This document shows positions 1 through 6,957 of a DNA stretch of 41,865 nucleotides, piece after piece. The stretch covers positions 1 through 41,865 of the forward strand of contig NZ_SDJP01000026.1 of assembly GCF_004114995.1 (NCBI RefSeq), in the 5' to 3' direction. Within the stretch, counting starts at the first letter, position 1. Every line of letters begins with the position of its first letter. Below the pieces are notes generated by a model that saw only the letters and a program-made list of their open reading frames with translations, was not told the DNA's origin and searched no databases. Origin of the DNA: Halorubrum amylolyticum. GTDB taxonomy: Archaea > Halobacteriota > Halobacteria > Halobacteriales > Haloferacaceae. The translations under genes were made by a program, and so were the position numbers.

Positions 1-228
1 TGGGTAGATATTGACGGAGATCTGACCAATTCATTCTTCTCTCACCTCTCCACATTGAATTTACGCTCTGATAGTGAGTTATGGGTAAGAGACAGGCCTA
101 AAGGCGCGGGAGGATGTCAATGTGACCGTGCATCTCGATCGGTGTGAGTAGCCCTTCGGCCCGCAGGACCAAGAGCGTCGCGGGCACCGTGGCGAAAAGC
201 TAAGTGACGCTCCGCCGGGCGTAGGCGT
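1..228. other. Left-edge intergenic stretch, no gene seen
   Basis: Bases 1-100 are AT-richer than the rest of the window and hold no convincing reading frame. The only recognisable element is the IS-like end at 96-120, annotated separately. Bases 121-228 lead into the small membrane gene at 229 and show no clear TATA box. Confidence 0.4.
96..120 (+). mobile_element. Possible right end of an IS200/IS605 (IS1341-type) element
   Basis: A short hairpin (GCCT-aa-AGGC, 96-105) is followed by CGCGGGAGGATGTCAA ending at 120. The right end of the tnpB element at 4830-4856, read on its own strand, has the same design: hairpin, GGGGAGGATG, TCAA. Ending in TCAA after a small hairpin is known for right ends of this family. 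The body would lie to the left, outside the window, or has been lost; bases 1-90 do not look like tnpB. A solitary remnant is as likely as an intact element. Confidence 0.4.
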
Positions 229-465
229 ATGAGCGACGATCAGAAGGGAACGAGCGGGGACCCGAAGGGAATTCGCGAGGGCGTCGAGGGGTCGAAGGGC
301 GATCCGCGGGTGGTGTTGCTCCTGAACGCGGTCCTCTCGGGCATGTTCGCGTGGACCGCGTTCTGGGGGCTCCAGCTGCTCGACATCGCCGAGGTCACCG
401 CGACCAACGTCGCGTCCCTCGCGCTGATCGTCTTCGCGCTGACGTACGTCACCGTGTTGCGGTGA
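229..465 (+). CDS. Small two-helix membrane protein, function unknown
   Basis: A 78-residue protein with a charged, Gly-rich N-terminus (about residues 1-25) and two hydrophobic segments at roughly 27-46 (VVLLLNAVLSGMFAWTAFWG) and 55-76. No catalytic or metal-binding motif is visible. It precedes upp on the same strand with a 91-base gap. ATG at 229 is the only sensible start and the acidic/basic pattern is typical of haloarchaeal proteins. I do not recognise a named family. Confidence 0.7.
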   Translation: MSDDQKGTSGDPKGIREGVEGSKGDPRVVLLLNAVLSGMFAWTAFWGLQLLDIAEVTATNVASLALIVFALTYVTVLR

Positions 466-556
466 GCGCGGCGAGGGGAGAATATGACTCCCTCGCGCTC
501 CGACGTACCGGCGAGTTTCGCCATCCTTTAACTCGAACGCGGTGCTTCTCCCGACA

Positions 557-1234
557 ATGACGATCGAAGACCGCGACGACGCGCACCTCATCACGCACGC
601 GCTGGCGAAGGACACCCTCTCGCGGCTCCGCGACGTCGAGACCGAGCAGGTCGCGTTCCGGAAGGGGCTCGTGAAGCTCGGCCGGATCTGCGGCTACGAG
701 ATCATCGACGGCGCGATGGAGACCGAGTACGTCCCGGTCGAGACCCCCTTAGCGGAGACCACCGGCGAGTGCGTGAAGGGGCTCGACGACGTGGTCATCA
801 TCAACGTGCTCCGGGCCGCCACCCCGTTCGTCGAGGGGCTCCTCAAGGCGTTCCCCCGCGCGAAACAGGGCGTCATCTCCGCCGGCCGCGACGAGGAGGC
901 CGGGATGACCGCCGACGGCGAGTTCCCGATCACCATCGACTACGTGAAGCTCCCCGAGATCCGGCCCGAGGACACCGTGATCGTCGCGGACCCGATGCTC
1001 GCCACCGGATCGACGATGTGCGCCGTCCTCGACCACGTCCTCGACGACGCCGACGACTTCGAGGACCTGTTCGTCCTCTCGGCGGTCTCCGCGCCCGACG
1101 GGCTCGTTCGCGTGAGCGAGTCGGTGCCCGAGGCCGACCTGCTGACGGTCGCCATCGACGACCGCCTCGACGACGACGGGTTCATCCTCCCCGGACTCGG
1201 CGACGCGGGCGACCGCGCGTTCCGGACGGTCTGA
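557..1234 (+). CDS. upp: Uracil phosphoribosyltransferase
   Basis: Converts uracil and PRPP to UMP in pyrimidine salvage, in the cytoplasm. The 225-residue protein has the PRPP-binding loop [14 protein letters not shown] at about 141-154 and the upstream [12 protein letters not shown] segment (about 83-94) typical of UPRTases; the length is normal. ATG at 557 is preferred over an upstream in-frame start at 542 because the family begins with MxIEDRDxAHLITH-like sequence, and a TATA-like CCTTTAAC about 27 bases upstream suggests a leaderless message. The TGA stop touches the inverted repeat that begins at 1234. Confidence 0.95.
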   Translation: MTIEDRDDAHLITHALAKDTLSRLRDVETEQVAFRKGLVKLGRICGYEIIDGAMETEYVPVETPLAETTGECVKGLDDVVIINVLRAATPFVEGLLKAFPRAKQGVISAGRDEEAGMTADGEFPITIDYVKLPEIRPEDTVIVADPMLATGSTMCAVLDHVLDDADDFEDLFVLSAVSAPDGLVRVSESVPEADLLTVAIDDRLDDDGFILPGLGDAGDRAFRTV

Positions 1235-1249
1235 TAGTGATTACTGCGA
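1234..1249. repeat. Left terminal inverted repeat of the MITE-like element
   Basis: Sixteen bases, perfect inverse match to 1328-1343. Its first base is the last base of the upp stop codon. Confidence 0.75.
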
Positions 1250-1327
1250 ATAGTTTCAGGGACGGTCTCGAGAGATGCCGATTCGGCGGATCTCAGTGCC
1301 GATGCAGATCGCCACGGCGGTAAAGAC

Positions 1328-1343
1328 TCGCAGTAATCACTAT
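1328..1343. repeat. Right terminal inverted repeat of the MITE-like element
   Basis: Sixteen bases (TCGCAGTAATCACTAT), perfect inverse match to 1234-1249. It lies 23 bases from the 3' end of the methylase gene. Confidence 0.75.
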
Positions 1344-1366
1344 GAAAGACGCGATCGATTCTCGGG

Positions 1367-2728
1367 TCACAGCGTCGCTTGAAACGTGTCCGCCCACTCG
1401 GCCGGAACCGGGAGATCACCGAGGACGCGCGACTGTAGTCTGTAGTATCCGTTGTGTGCCCGTTGACAGTTCGCCTCCATCCACATCCGAGCTTTCGGTG
1501 TGTTCAGATACTCCAAGAGCCCGTCGAACGGGACGCTTTCCCGCGGAATCAGATAGTACACGCTGTGTTTCGGGATGACGTCGCCCGTTTCTTCGATCCA
1601 GAACCGAGGTTCCTTCGCGATGTCCTTGAACACGATCTTCGGTTGCAGAATGTCCTCCATCGGGGGCGTCTCGTGCCACGCGTACCACCGCTTTCCGCCT
1701 TTCTTCACGCACGATCGCTCCGCTAACCGGTCACGATGCCCTTCAGCCCACTCGCCGAACGACCCCAGTTCGTCTTCGTCGGGCAACGATCCGTCGTCAC
1801 CGTACGGACACACGAACACGGAGTTGGTGTACGGACTGTCGAACTCTCGCAGCTGTTTCCCCGATACAGTCGGCCGGAGCCACTTTTCGTCGACTTCCTC
1901 AGGTACCTCGTTTTTGTCAAATACGAACACGTGGTCGGCTCCGGTCGCGATCCCCGGACTGATCCGTTCGGTAATGTCTCGGAGCGTCGCTCCCGTCTGC
2001 ATCGCTTCGAAGTCCGCGTTACGTATCTTCGGCGCCCAGCTGTCTCCCGTCGTCAGTGTCGTCTCGTGTGTCGTGCCGTCTCGAAGCCGGATCGTCGTCT
2101 TGCCGGACCCGCCGCGTTGAACAGTAGTCACGCACGGGAACGTCACGAGTCCGGAAAACGCATCTTCGGCGACGTGTTCGATCTCTATGACATGATACGT
2201 TCCGCTTGTCAGTAAGCGTCTGAGCGGCGCGGCCGTGCCGACGTACTCGAACTTTTCGGGAGTGATGAACGACAATACTCCGTCGGGTGCGAGCAGCGAA
2301 AGCGCTCGCTCGAAGAATAAGAGATACAGATCGAACCTCCCGGACGCCGTCTCGAAGCTGTCTTTATATCGTTTCTTTTCGTCCTCTGACAGCCCCTCTA
2401 TCGGCACGTACGGTGGATTGCCGATCACGTACTCGAACGGTCCCTCTTCGAGCATCTCTGGGGCCAAAAAGTCTCGCTCGTCGAATGTAACGTGTTTCAG
2501 CCTGCGGTCTCTGGCTTCGCTGAGGTGATCCGGATTTGGCTCGACCCCATACCCTTCGGGCGTCTCCCATTCGCGTGTCTCACAAATCCGTTCGACGGCC
2601 GCAGCAAACGGTGCAGTCCCCGCTCCCGGATACAGCACGCTGTCGCCGGTATCGGGCGGATGATCGCAAAACACCCGTCGGACCATCTTCTCCGCCAGAT
2701 CGTCCGGTGTCGGGACGTGCCCCTTCAT
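1367..2728 (-). CDS. Adenine-specific DNA methyltransferase of a PaeR7I/XhoI-type R-M system
   Basis: Probable N6-adenine methyltransferase that protects host DNA from the endonuclease encoded just upstream. It has the SAM-binding region VLYPGAGTAPF near the N-terminus, the catalytic motif IV in VIGNPPYVP, and the GRFDLYLLFFERAL segment characteristic of M.PaeR7I-like enzymes; a C-terminal half of about 200 residues would hold target recognition. ATG at 2728 gives 453 residues starting MKGHVPTPDDLA; a GTG at 2755 would add nine residues. The endonuclease stop is 28 bases before that GTG, so both genes are probably one transcript. By family, CTCGAG is the likely target. Base composition is less extreme than in neighbouring core genes, which fits acquisition. 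Confidence 0.88.
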   Translation of the reverse strand: MKGHVPTPDDLAEKMVRRVFCDHPPDTGDSVLYPGAGTAPFAAAVERICETREWETPEGYGVEPNPDHLSEARDRRLKHVTFDERDFLAPEMLEEGPFEYVIGNPPYVPIEGLSEDEKKRYKDSFETASGRFDLYLLFFERALSLLAPDGVLSFITPEKFEYVGTAAPLRRLLTSGTYHVIEIEHVAEDAFSGLVTFPCVTTVQRGGSGKTTIRLRDGTTHETTLTTGDSWAPKIRNADFEAMQTGATLRDITERISPGIATGADHVFVFDKNEVPEEVDEKWLRPTVSGKQLREFDSPYTNSVFVCPYGDDGSLPDEDELGSFGEWAEGHRDRLAERSCVKKGGKRWYAWHETPPMEDILQPKIVFKDIAKEPRFWIEETGDVIPKHSVYYLIPRESVPFDGLLEYLNTPKARMWMEANCQRAHNGYYRLQSRVLGDLPVPAEWADTFQATL

Positions 2729-2783
2729 TCGATACCGAATGGGTCGTCTCGGCACTTGAATGTGCGTGAACCACCTCCCCGTT

Positions 2784-3524
2784 CTACTCGTCGAACTCCT
2801 GCTGGATATCGATGTTACCTGCTACTTGGGCGGCGAGCGACCGGGCGAACCGGTTGAACTGAAGTTCTTCGTTGGGTTCCCAAAACTCGCCGTTTGTACC
2901 TCGCTCCGGGTCGCTGAGAATGAACGCCGCGTTGTCAACCAACCGCTGTCGGACCATCCGCGTCATCAGGATCTCCATCCGATCGACATAAGATGCGCTT
3001 TTGAACGCATCGTCTGCGTCGAAGTTTGGCTCGCGGAGCGACTTCGGTTCGCGCGACTCCTCTACGTCGGCCATGAGAAACAGGTACCCGATCCACGGCT
3101 GCGGTGACGGGGCGAACAACCCTTCCTCGTACGCCTGAATCAGATCGGTGTTGCTGCCGAGCGCTTCCTCCGTCCGGTTGTTGAGGTTGTTCCCAAACGA
3201 ACTCGCCTGTGATTTGTACTCGATCGCCGCGAGCAGTTCTCCGTCGTGGACGACCGCCGTGTCCCACTCCTTCTCGTGACGGTAGTATCCCGGAAGCGTG
3301 GCGTGGTAGTCGTGTTTCACCGAATTCCGCGGAACGTCGGCTTCGTCCACGAGAATGTCCTCCACGAGGCCAGCGAAGCCGTCCATCTGTCCCCCGCCGA
3401 GCACTTTTGCTCGCTCGCCGCGAGCCGTGCTGTCGGATCGCCGCTGTTCCTCGCCCTGACTCCGGCGCGTGTCCCAGTACCACCGGCCCGCGTCCGACAC
3501 CTCTCGACGGAGGTCGTCGATCAT
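2784..3524 (-). CDS. Type II restriction endonuclease, PaeR7I/XhoI family
   Basis: A 246-residue endonuclease predicted to cut CTCGAG. The PD-(D/E)xK core is visible as WDTAVVHDGELLAAIEYKSQ (D, then E-x-K). Downstream, SFGNNLNNRTEEALGSNTDL is a signature stretch of PaeR7I relatives, followed by PSPQPWIGYLFLM. Length is about that of the family. ATG at 3524 is the first in-frame start. It lies upstream of the methylase in the same transcript; no separate controller gene is seen. Specificity is inferred from family resemblance only. Confidence 0.9.
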   Translation of the reverse strand: MIDDLRREVSDAGRWYWDTRRSQGEEQRRSDSTARGERAKVLGGGQMDGFAGLVEDILVDEADVPRNSVKHDYHATLPGYYRHEKEWDTAVVHDGELLAAIEYKSQASSFGNNLNNRTEEALGSNTDLIQAYEEGLFAPSPQPWIGYLFLMADVEESREPKSLREPNFDADDAFKSASYVDRMEILMTRMVRQRLVDNAAFILSDPERGTNGEFWEPNEELQFNRFARSLAAQVAGNIDIQQEFDE

Positions 3525-3621
3525 ACCCGCGGTGTGCCGCCGAACGCCGTATCAGGACCGGTCCCATCCCGAACAGGGATTCACATCTGACGACGGACCG
3601 CGTTTTTCACGACGCTTCCCG

Positions 3622-3773
3622 CCGACGTACTTTTAACAGCCGCCCGCACGACCGATGCGTATGAGCGACGCGCCGACGACCGAGCCCTGCGACGGCTGCG
3701 GCGACCCCGAGCCGGTCCCGAACGACGTGGACGCCGTCGTCGAGCACCTGCGCGACTGATCGACTCGCGCGGC
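3622..3773 (+). repeat. Chimeric partial duplicate of 6613-6699 and 8180-8255
   Basis: Bases 3622-3708 match the promoter and start of the zinc-ribbon gene (6613-6699) with about two differences. Bases 3698-3773 match the end of thrC and its 3' flank (8180-8255) exactly. The two parts meet at GCGGCGACCCC, an 11-base sequence present at both sources (6689-6699 and 8180-8190). This is the expected scar of a former second copy of the zinc-ribbon/thrC region that lost 1,491 bases by recombination between short direct repeats. Confidence 0.9.
3661..3759 (+). pseudogene. In-frame fusion remnant: zinc-ribbon protein start joined to threonine synthase end
   Basis: A 32-codon frame starts MSDAPTTEPCDGCGDP like the protein at 6652 and ends EPVPNDVDAVVEHLRD like ThrC. 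The deletion removed 497 codons' worth of DNA, a multiple of three, so the frame stayed open. The TATA-like CTTTTAA upstream is preserved. It keeps only one CxxC of the zinc ribbon and none of the ThrC catalytic core, so it is probably non-functional, though it could still be transcribed. Confidence 0.8.
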
Positions 3774-3957
3774 TGACTCGCGAGACCGATCGAGTGTGGA
3801 AACGCCGCGATCAGTCGGGTGCTCCCGGGAGAATCGGATCTGTCCGGCGTCCATCGCATTCCCAGCGCGTGGTGAATCCCGCGCCGCGACGATCTGGGAC
3901 ACACGGTAACGAGAGTTACACGGTGATCGCCCCACGAGTGGGTGATGGCGTGCGTTA

Positions 3958-3974
3958 GCAAATATATACTAATA
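3958..3974 (+). promoter_or_regulatory. TATA-like promoter of the FkbM methyltransferase gene
   Basis: AT-rich AAATATATACTAATA starts at about 3960, roughly 30-40 bases before the ATG at 4000, in an otherwise GC-rich stretch. Spacing suits an archaeal TATA box with a very short leader. Confidence 0.5.
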
Positions 3975-3999
3975 CGACTGGTACCGGACCGTGCCAAGT

Positions 4000-4833
4000 A
4001 TGGGCTCCGTAACCTCACGACTGTACCGCTGGGGGCGGCACTTCGTCGAGTCGTTCGGTCTTAAACCAGTAGTGCTGCCGCTCTACCGTTGGTGGGGTGG
4101 CCTCCAGTACCGATTGGCTGGAGAGACGTACGGGGTCGAAGTCGGGAGCGCCAGCGCGCGATTCCACATCCCGACACGGAACGAGTGGACGGATTTTCGG
4201 ACGGTCAAAGAACGACCGATCCTCGACCATCTCGTGTCGAACCTGCGTCGCGATGACGTCTTCTACGACGTCGGTGCCAATCTCGGGCTGTACTCTTGTC
4301 TGGTGGCGGATGTCGTGACCCGGCCCGTTATCGCGTTCGAGCCCCATCCCGGCAACGCCGACCGGCTCGAAGACAACGCCGATCTCAACGGAGCTGACAT
4401 CTCCGTCTTCCGGCGTGCGCTCGCCGAGTCTACGGGAGAAGCGGATCTCACGATCGCGTTGGACAAAGTCGGGTCGGCCGGCCACACGCTTGTATCCGAC
4501 TGGTCCCCGGACCTCGAGTCGATCACGGTTCCGAAGATCCGCAGTGACGAGCTGATCGCTCAGGAAGACCTTCCCCGTCCGACCGTTTTCAAGATCGACG
4601 TCGAAGGCGCCGAACAGGCAGTGCTCGACGGGTTAGAAGCAACGCTGTCGCGCCCCGACTGCCGGTTAGTGTACTGTGAGACACACGCGGACCGACTCGA
4701 AAAACAGGGGAGTTCGGTGGCGGATATCCGTGCCACCCTCGAATCACACGGATTCTCCGTCACGGAGACACCCATCCGAGAGGGCAAAGGGGAGTCGATG
4801 CTCATCGGTGCGAAATCGAACAGCACGGATTGA
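4000..4833 (+). CDS. FkbM-family SAM-dependent methyltransferase, 3' end set by an IS
   Basis: Probable O-methyltransferase acting on a glycan or other secondary metabolite; the substrate cannot be read from sequence. The 277-residue protein has motif I as VFYDVGANLGLYS (about residues 86-98), a binding acidic residue in AFEPHPGNADRL, and the late FkbM signature TVFKIDVEGAEQAVLDGLEA (about 191-210). ATG at 4000 is chosen over a GTG at 3991 because of TATA spacing. The stop codon TGA (4831-4833) lies inside the IS right end, so the original C-terminus may have been longer; the core fold seems complete. FkbM genes are common in surface-glycan islands, but no glycosyltransferase lies here. Confidence 0.85.
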   Translation: MGSVTSRLYRWGRHFVESFGLKPVVLPLYRWWGGLQYRLAGETYGVEVGSASARFHIPTRNEWTDFRTVKERPILDHLVSNLRRDDVFYDVGANLGLYSCLVADVVTRPVIAFEPHPGNADRLEDNADLNGADISVFRRALAESTGEADLTIALDKVGSAGHTLVSDWSPDLESITVPKIRSDELIAQEDLPRPTVFKIDVEGAEQAVLDGLEATLSRPDCRLVYCETHADRLEKQGSSVADIRATLESHGFSVTETPIREGKGESMLIGAKSNSTD

Positions 4834-4842
4834 CATCCTCCC

Positions 4843-4856
4843 CGCGCTGAAGCGCG
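4843..4856 (-). other. Right-end hairpin of the tnpB element (probable omega-RNA 3' end)
   Basis: CGCGCT-GA-AGCGCG forms a six-pair stem, followed on the minus strand by GGGGAGGATGTCAA. In TnpB systems the guide RNA overlaps the end of tnpB and runs through the right end, with the guide taken from flanking DNA. Here the flank is the 3' end of the FkbM gene. Confidence 0.6.
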
Positions 4857-4888
4857 AGGATTCCCGACTGCCGGTGGGATATTGTGGT

Positions 4889-5965
4889 TTACGACGTGAC
4901 CTGTTCTTGAGGTGCGAATGCACCAGTTTCCTTGTTAAACAGGAACGTCGATGGCTGTGCCAACCAACCGTTACTCCTATCTCCCCCGTCAGAGGCGAGA
5001 TTCGGAGGTACTTTTTGTCGGATGTTCTCAGCACCGTTCACATCTGCATTCGCCACTGTACCGCAGGTATCGCACACGTACAGCCCGCGTTCAACACGGT
5101 TCGTGTCACTCGTTCGTCCACAGAATGAACATGATTTGGACGTGTCCTCCTCAGACACTTCTTCGACAGTGATACCCTCCATTTCGGCCTTGTAGGTTAA
5201 CAAATCTGTGAACCGGTCGAACGCCCACGAGTGAAGGTCGAGGTTCCCGTGTTTTTCCCAATCCTTCGACTCGCCGTTCTCTTCATTCTCACGAATGCCG
5301 GAGAGATCCCCAACCACGATTGTTCCGACACCTTCGTCCACACACCGCTGAACGATATGTTTTGAGAGCGTATGGAAATAGTGCGTGCGGCGAGCCGACT
5401 TCTTCTGGTTCAAACGGGTCGCTTGCTCTGAGTTCGAATCATCACACTCGGCGATCCGCTTGCTGAAGTAGTAGTCATCCTCCTTCAGGCAGTTGAGTGG
5501 GTAGAGTTCGCTGTGGCCGTCCTCGTATGCGAGTGCGGCGAAGTTGGTGATCCCGAGATCGACACCCACGGACTTCTCACCGGGTGCTTCAGACACCTCG
5601 ATTTCGACCTTGCACACGAAGTGCAGTTCCCACTCATCACCCGTCCAAACCGCTCTCACCTGTTGAACGCTCTCTACGGCAGAGAGATCAACATCGGAGC
5701 GAGTCTGGTATTCGCACAGGATGAAGTCTGACCAGTACTCTTTGAGATTCGCCCCCTTTGAGAGCCGAACTCGGTTGTAGTGGGTGTCGAGTTTGAAGCC
5801 GGCAGTTTTGAACGTCACCGTCGAACGCGGATGTTCGTCACCGTGTTTGCGGTAGCCGGGCGGGTTCGCTCTCGTGTCTCCGTTGCGTCGTTTACCGTCC
5901 CAGCCGTTGAACGCCTCAGCGAGTTCTTGAAGGACTCGCTGACTTGACTGTGAATGCAGGTCATC
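4889..5965 (-). pseudogene. tnpB: 5'-truncated tnpB (RNA-guided nuclease of IS200/IS605)
   Basis: From DLHSQSSQRVLQELAEAF onward this matches haloarchaeal TnpB. RuvC-I is SVGVDLGITNFAAL, the zinc finger is CSFCG...CDTCG, and RuvC-III is ANADVNGAENI. The usual RuvC-II Glu position reads VVGDLSGIRE, without the expected Glu; a Glu in VSEEDTSKSCSFCG could be the rearranged catalytic Glu described for some TnpB/Fanzor clades. The usual 50 or so N-terminal residues are missing: the frame stays open to 6172 but encodes unrelated Arg/Gly-rich sequence derived from IS-end DNA. Function is therefore doubtful. The stop is at 4889, with about 56 bases of right end after it. Confidence 0.8.
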
Positions 5966-6445
5966 GTGACGTCCTCGCCCGCCGTGAACGGCGGGGGTTC
6001 CCTTCCACAGCGGGGAACCCGGTCGTTCCGGTTCAGTTCCAGGACCGTCTCTCCCGGCGTCGGCGGGGCGGGTTTCGTCCCTCGGCCGGGAGCGTCCTAT
6101 GGCACCGTCACATGTGCTCCCATCCGCAAGCGAGTCATCGCCGCGCGGTTTCTCGACGCGGCTCTCTCCCAAGCGGTCGAACCTGGCGGTTCCGTGCCGG
6201 CTCCGGTCACACCTTGTCGGCCGAAGGCCATCACCCGGGCTTGCGGAGCACCGCAGACATGGGTGGAATGCGGTCCGACTCGCCCCGCGTATCGACGGCG
6301 CGAGTCGGCGGAACCCGTGTGTGGACCGTCGGCACGGCCGATACTAAACGTTGGGGTTCCATCCCGGCCACTTACCGCGGTTGCGGCACGAAGCGTACGC
6401 GATTCACGCCCGCCCTGAAGGGCGGGATTCTCTCGCTGAAAGAAG
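5966..6445 (-). mobile_element. IS200/IS605-derived non-coding segment (PATE/MITE-like)
   Basis: Bounded by two palindromes: CCCGCCGTGAACGGCGGG at 5978-5995, next to GAGGACGTCA read on the minus strand and so resembling a right end, and CCCGCCCTGAAGGGCGGG at 6409-6426 near a TTAC site, resembling a left end. Nothing in between resembles TnpB or another known protein. It replaces the tnpB N-terminus exactly before the codons for DDLHSQSS. The simplest reading is a non-autonomous derivative inserted or recombined here. Confidence 0.5.
6409..6426. repeat. Left-end palindrome of the IS200/IS605 segment
   Basis: CCCGCCCTGAAGGGCGGG, an eight-pair stem with a two-base loop, 20 bases from the putative cleavage site TTAC (minus strand). 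Such subterminal hairpins are bound by TnpA. Confidence 0.65.
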
Positions 6446-6558
6446 GTAAGGTGATGTCGAATACCCTTTTCAATGAACTCGCGGGGTGTCCGTTCTCGCT
6501 CCACAAAACCCAAGTCGATCCACTCGGTACACTCGGTGAGGCGGTCGGTTTCGGCCAT
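6446..6558 (-). pseudogene. N-terminal fragment of an IS6-family transposase
   Basis: About 36 codons starting MAETDRLTECTEWIDLGF and reading on to EFIEKGIRHHL match the start of haloarchaeal IS6-family (ISH15-like) transposases. After GIRHHL the match stops at the IS200/IS605 junction, so the helix-turn-helix and DDE catalytic domain are absent. The upstream leader to about 6597 contains GTGTTAAGTTAGTGAATGAG on the minus strand, which looks like the terminal repeat and leader of such an element. Confidence 0.8.
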
Positions 6559-6599
6559 AGGAATCTGAAACTCTGACCGCCTCATTCACTAACTTAACA
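6559..6599 (-). mobile_element. Probable outer end of the IS6-family remnant
   Basis: Minus strand GTGTTAAGTTAGTGAATGAG, followed by a short leader to the transposase ATG at 6558. The boundary lies where similarity to the duplicate copy (about 3609 onward) begins, so this IS end and the duplication border coincide within about ten bases. Confidence 0.5.
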
Positions 6600-6617
6600 C
6601 GACGCCGCTTTCCCGAC

Positions 6618-6630
6618 GTACTTTTAAGAG
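6618..6630 (+). promoter_or_regulatory. TATA-like box of the zinc-ribbon gene
   Basis: TACTTTTAAG centred about 28 bases before ATG 6652 implies a nearly leaderless transcript. The same box is preserved in the duplicate copy at about 3628-3640. Confidence 0.5.
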
Positions 6631-6651
6631 CCGCCCGCGCGACCGATGCGT

Positions 6652-6867
6652 ATGAGCGACGCGCCGACGACCGAGCCCTGCGACGGCTGCGGCGACCCCA
6701 CCACGGACGCGCTCGCACGCGTCGTCCGGCTGAGCGTCGACCGGGCGAACATCGACACCCAGCGGCTCTGTCCCGACTGCTTCGCCGACTGGATTCAGCG
6801 CTATCAGGACCGGCTCGGCTCCGGCCCCGACGAGTCCGACGAGAGCTCCGAGATCATCGTCGACTGA
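6652..6867 (+). CDS. Small zinc-ribbon protein
   Basis: A 71-residue acidic protein with CDGCGD near the N-terminus and CPDCF around residue 40, a split CxxC...CxxC knuckle likely to bind one zinc ion. The C-terminus is a disordered acidic tail (SGPDESDESSEIIVD). ATG at 6652 is used because an upstream ATG at 6646 would leave too little room after the TATA-like box; both are in frame. It precedes thrC by 90 bases. Function unknown. A truncated copy of its promoter and first 16 codons lies at 3622-3708. Confidence 0.8.
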   Translation: MSDAPTTEPCDGCGDPTTDALARVVRLSVDRANIDTQRLCPDCFADWIQRYQDRLGSGPDESDESSEIIVD

Positions 6868-6957
6868 GCGGCCGGGGGCCGTCCACGCTTCCCGTCCGCA
6901 CGGCAACGTCCGTCCCGACCGCCCGTCTTAAGCCGCGGCGGCACGGACGGCGACGTA

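Larger units (their letters stand above)
1234..1343. mobile_element. MITE-like element with 16-base terminal inverted repeats
   Basis: ATAGTGATTACTGCGA at 1234-1249 is repeated exactly in inverse at 1328-1343, enclosing about 78 bases with no reading frame. If the outer TA dinucleotides are target duplications, the element proper is GTGATTACTGCGA...TCGCAGTAATCAC, as expected for TA-targeting (IS630/Tc1-like) non-autonomous elements. It sits between the convergent ends of upp and the methylase gene, so its stem could also end transcription from both sides. No transposase is linked. Confidence 0.55.
3525..3999. other. Intergenic region between the endonuclease and the methyltransferase gene
   Basis: Holds the presumed endonuclease promoter (3525-3620), the chimeric duplication (3622-3773, separate entry), about 185 bases with no gene seen, and the fkbM-like promoter near 3961. 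Confidence 0.6.
4830..6445 (-). mobile_element. IS200/IS605 (IS1341-type) element or mosaic, tnpB only
   Basis: On the minus strand it would begin after TTAC (plus-strand GTAA at 6446-6449) and end in TCAA (plus-strand TTGA at 4830-4833). TTAC at the left and TCAA at the right are the cleavage sites known for IS608-type members. A hairpin at 6409-6426 lies near the left end and one at 4843-4856 near the right end. An extra internal hairpin with an end-like flank at 5971-5995 suggests two related elements fused or nested. No tnpA is present, so movement would need a helper in trans. Confidence 0.65.

Noticed and set aside
67..76. CTGATAGTGA shared with the upp stop/MITE border (1231-1240) and nearly with 10496
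   Set aside because: Only ten bases, with no extended similarity or second inverted repeat, so probably coincidence.
6097..6585. 162-codon minus-strand frame from the IS6 head through the IS200/IS605 segment
   Set aside because: Only the first 40 or so residues match a known protein; the rest is IS-end DNA read in an arbitrary frame, so I kept only the IS6 fragment.
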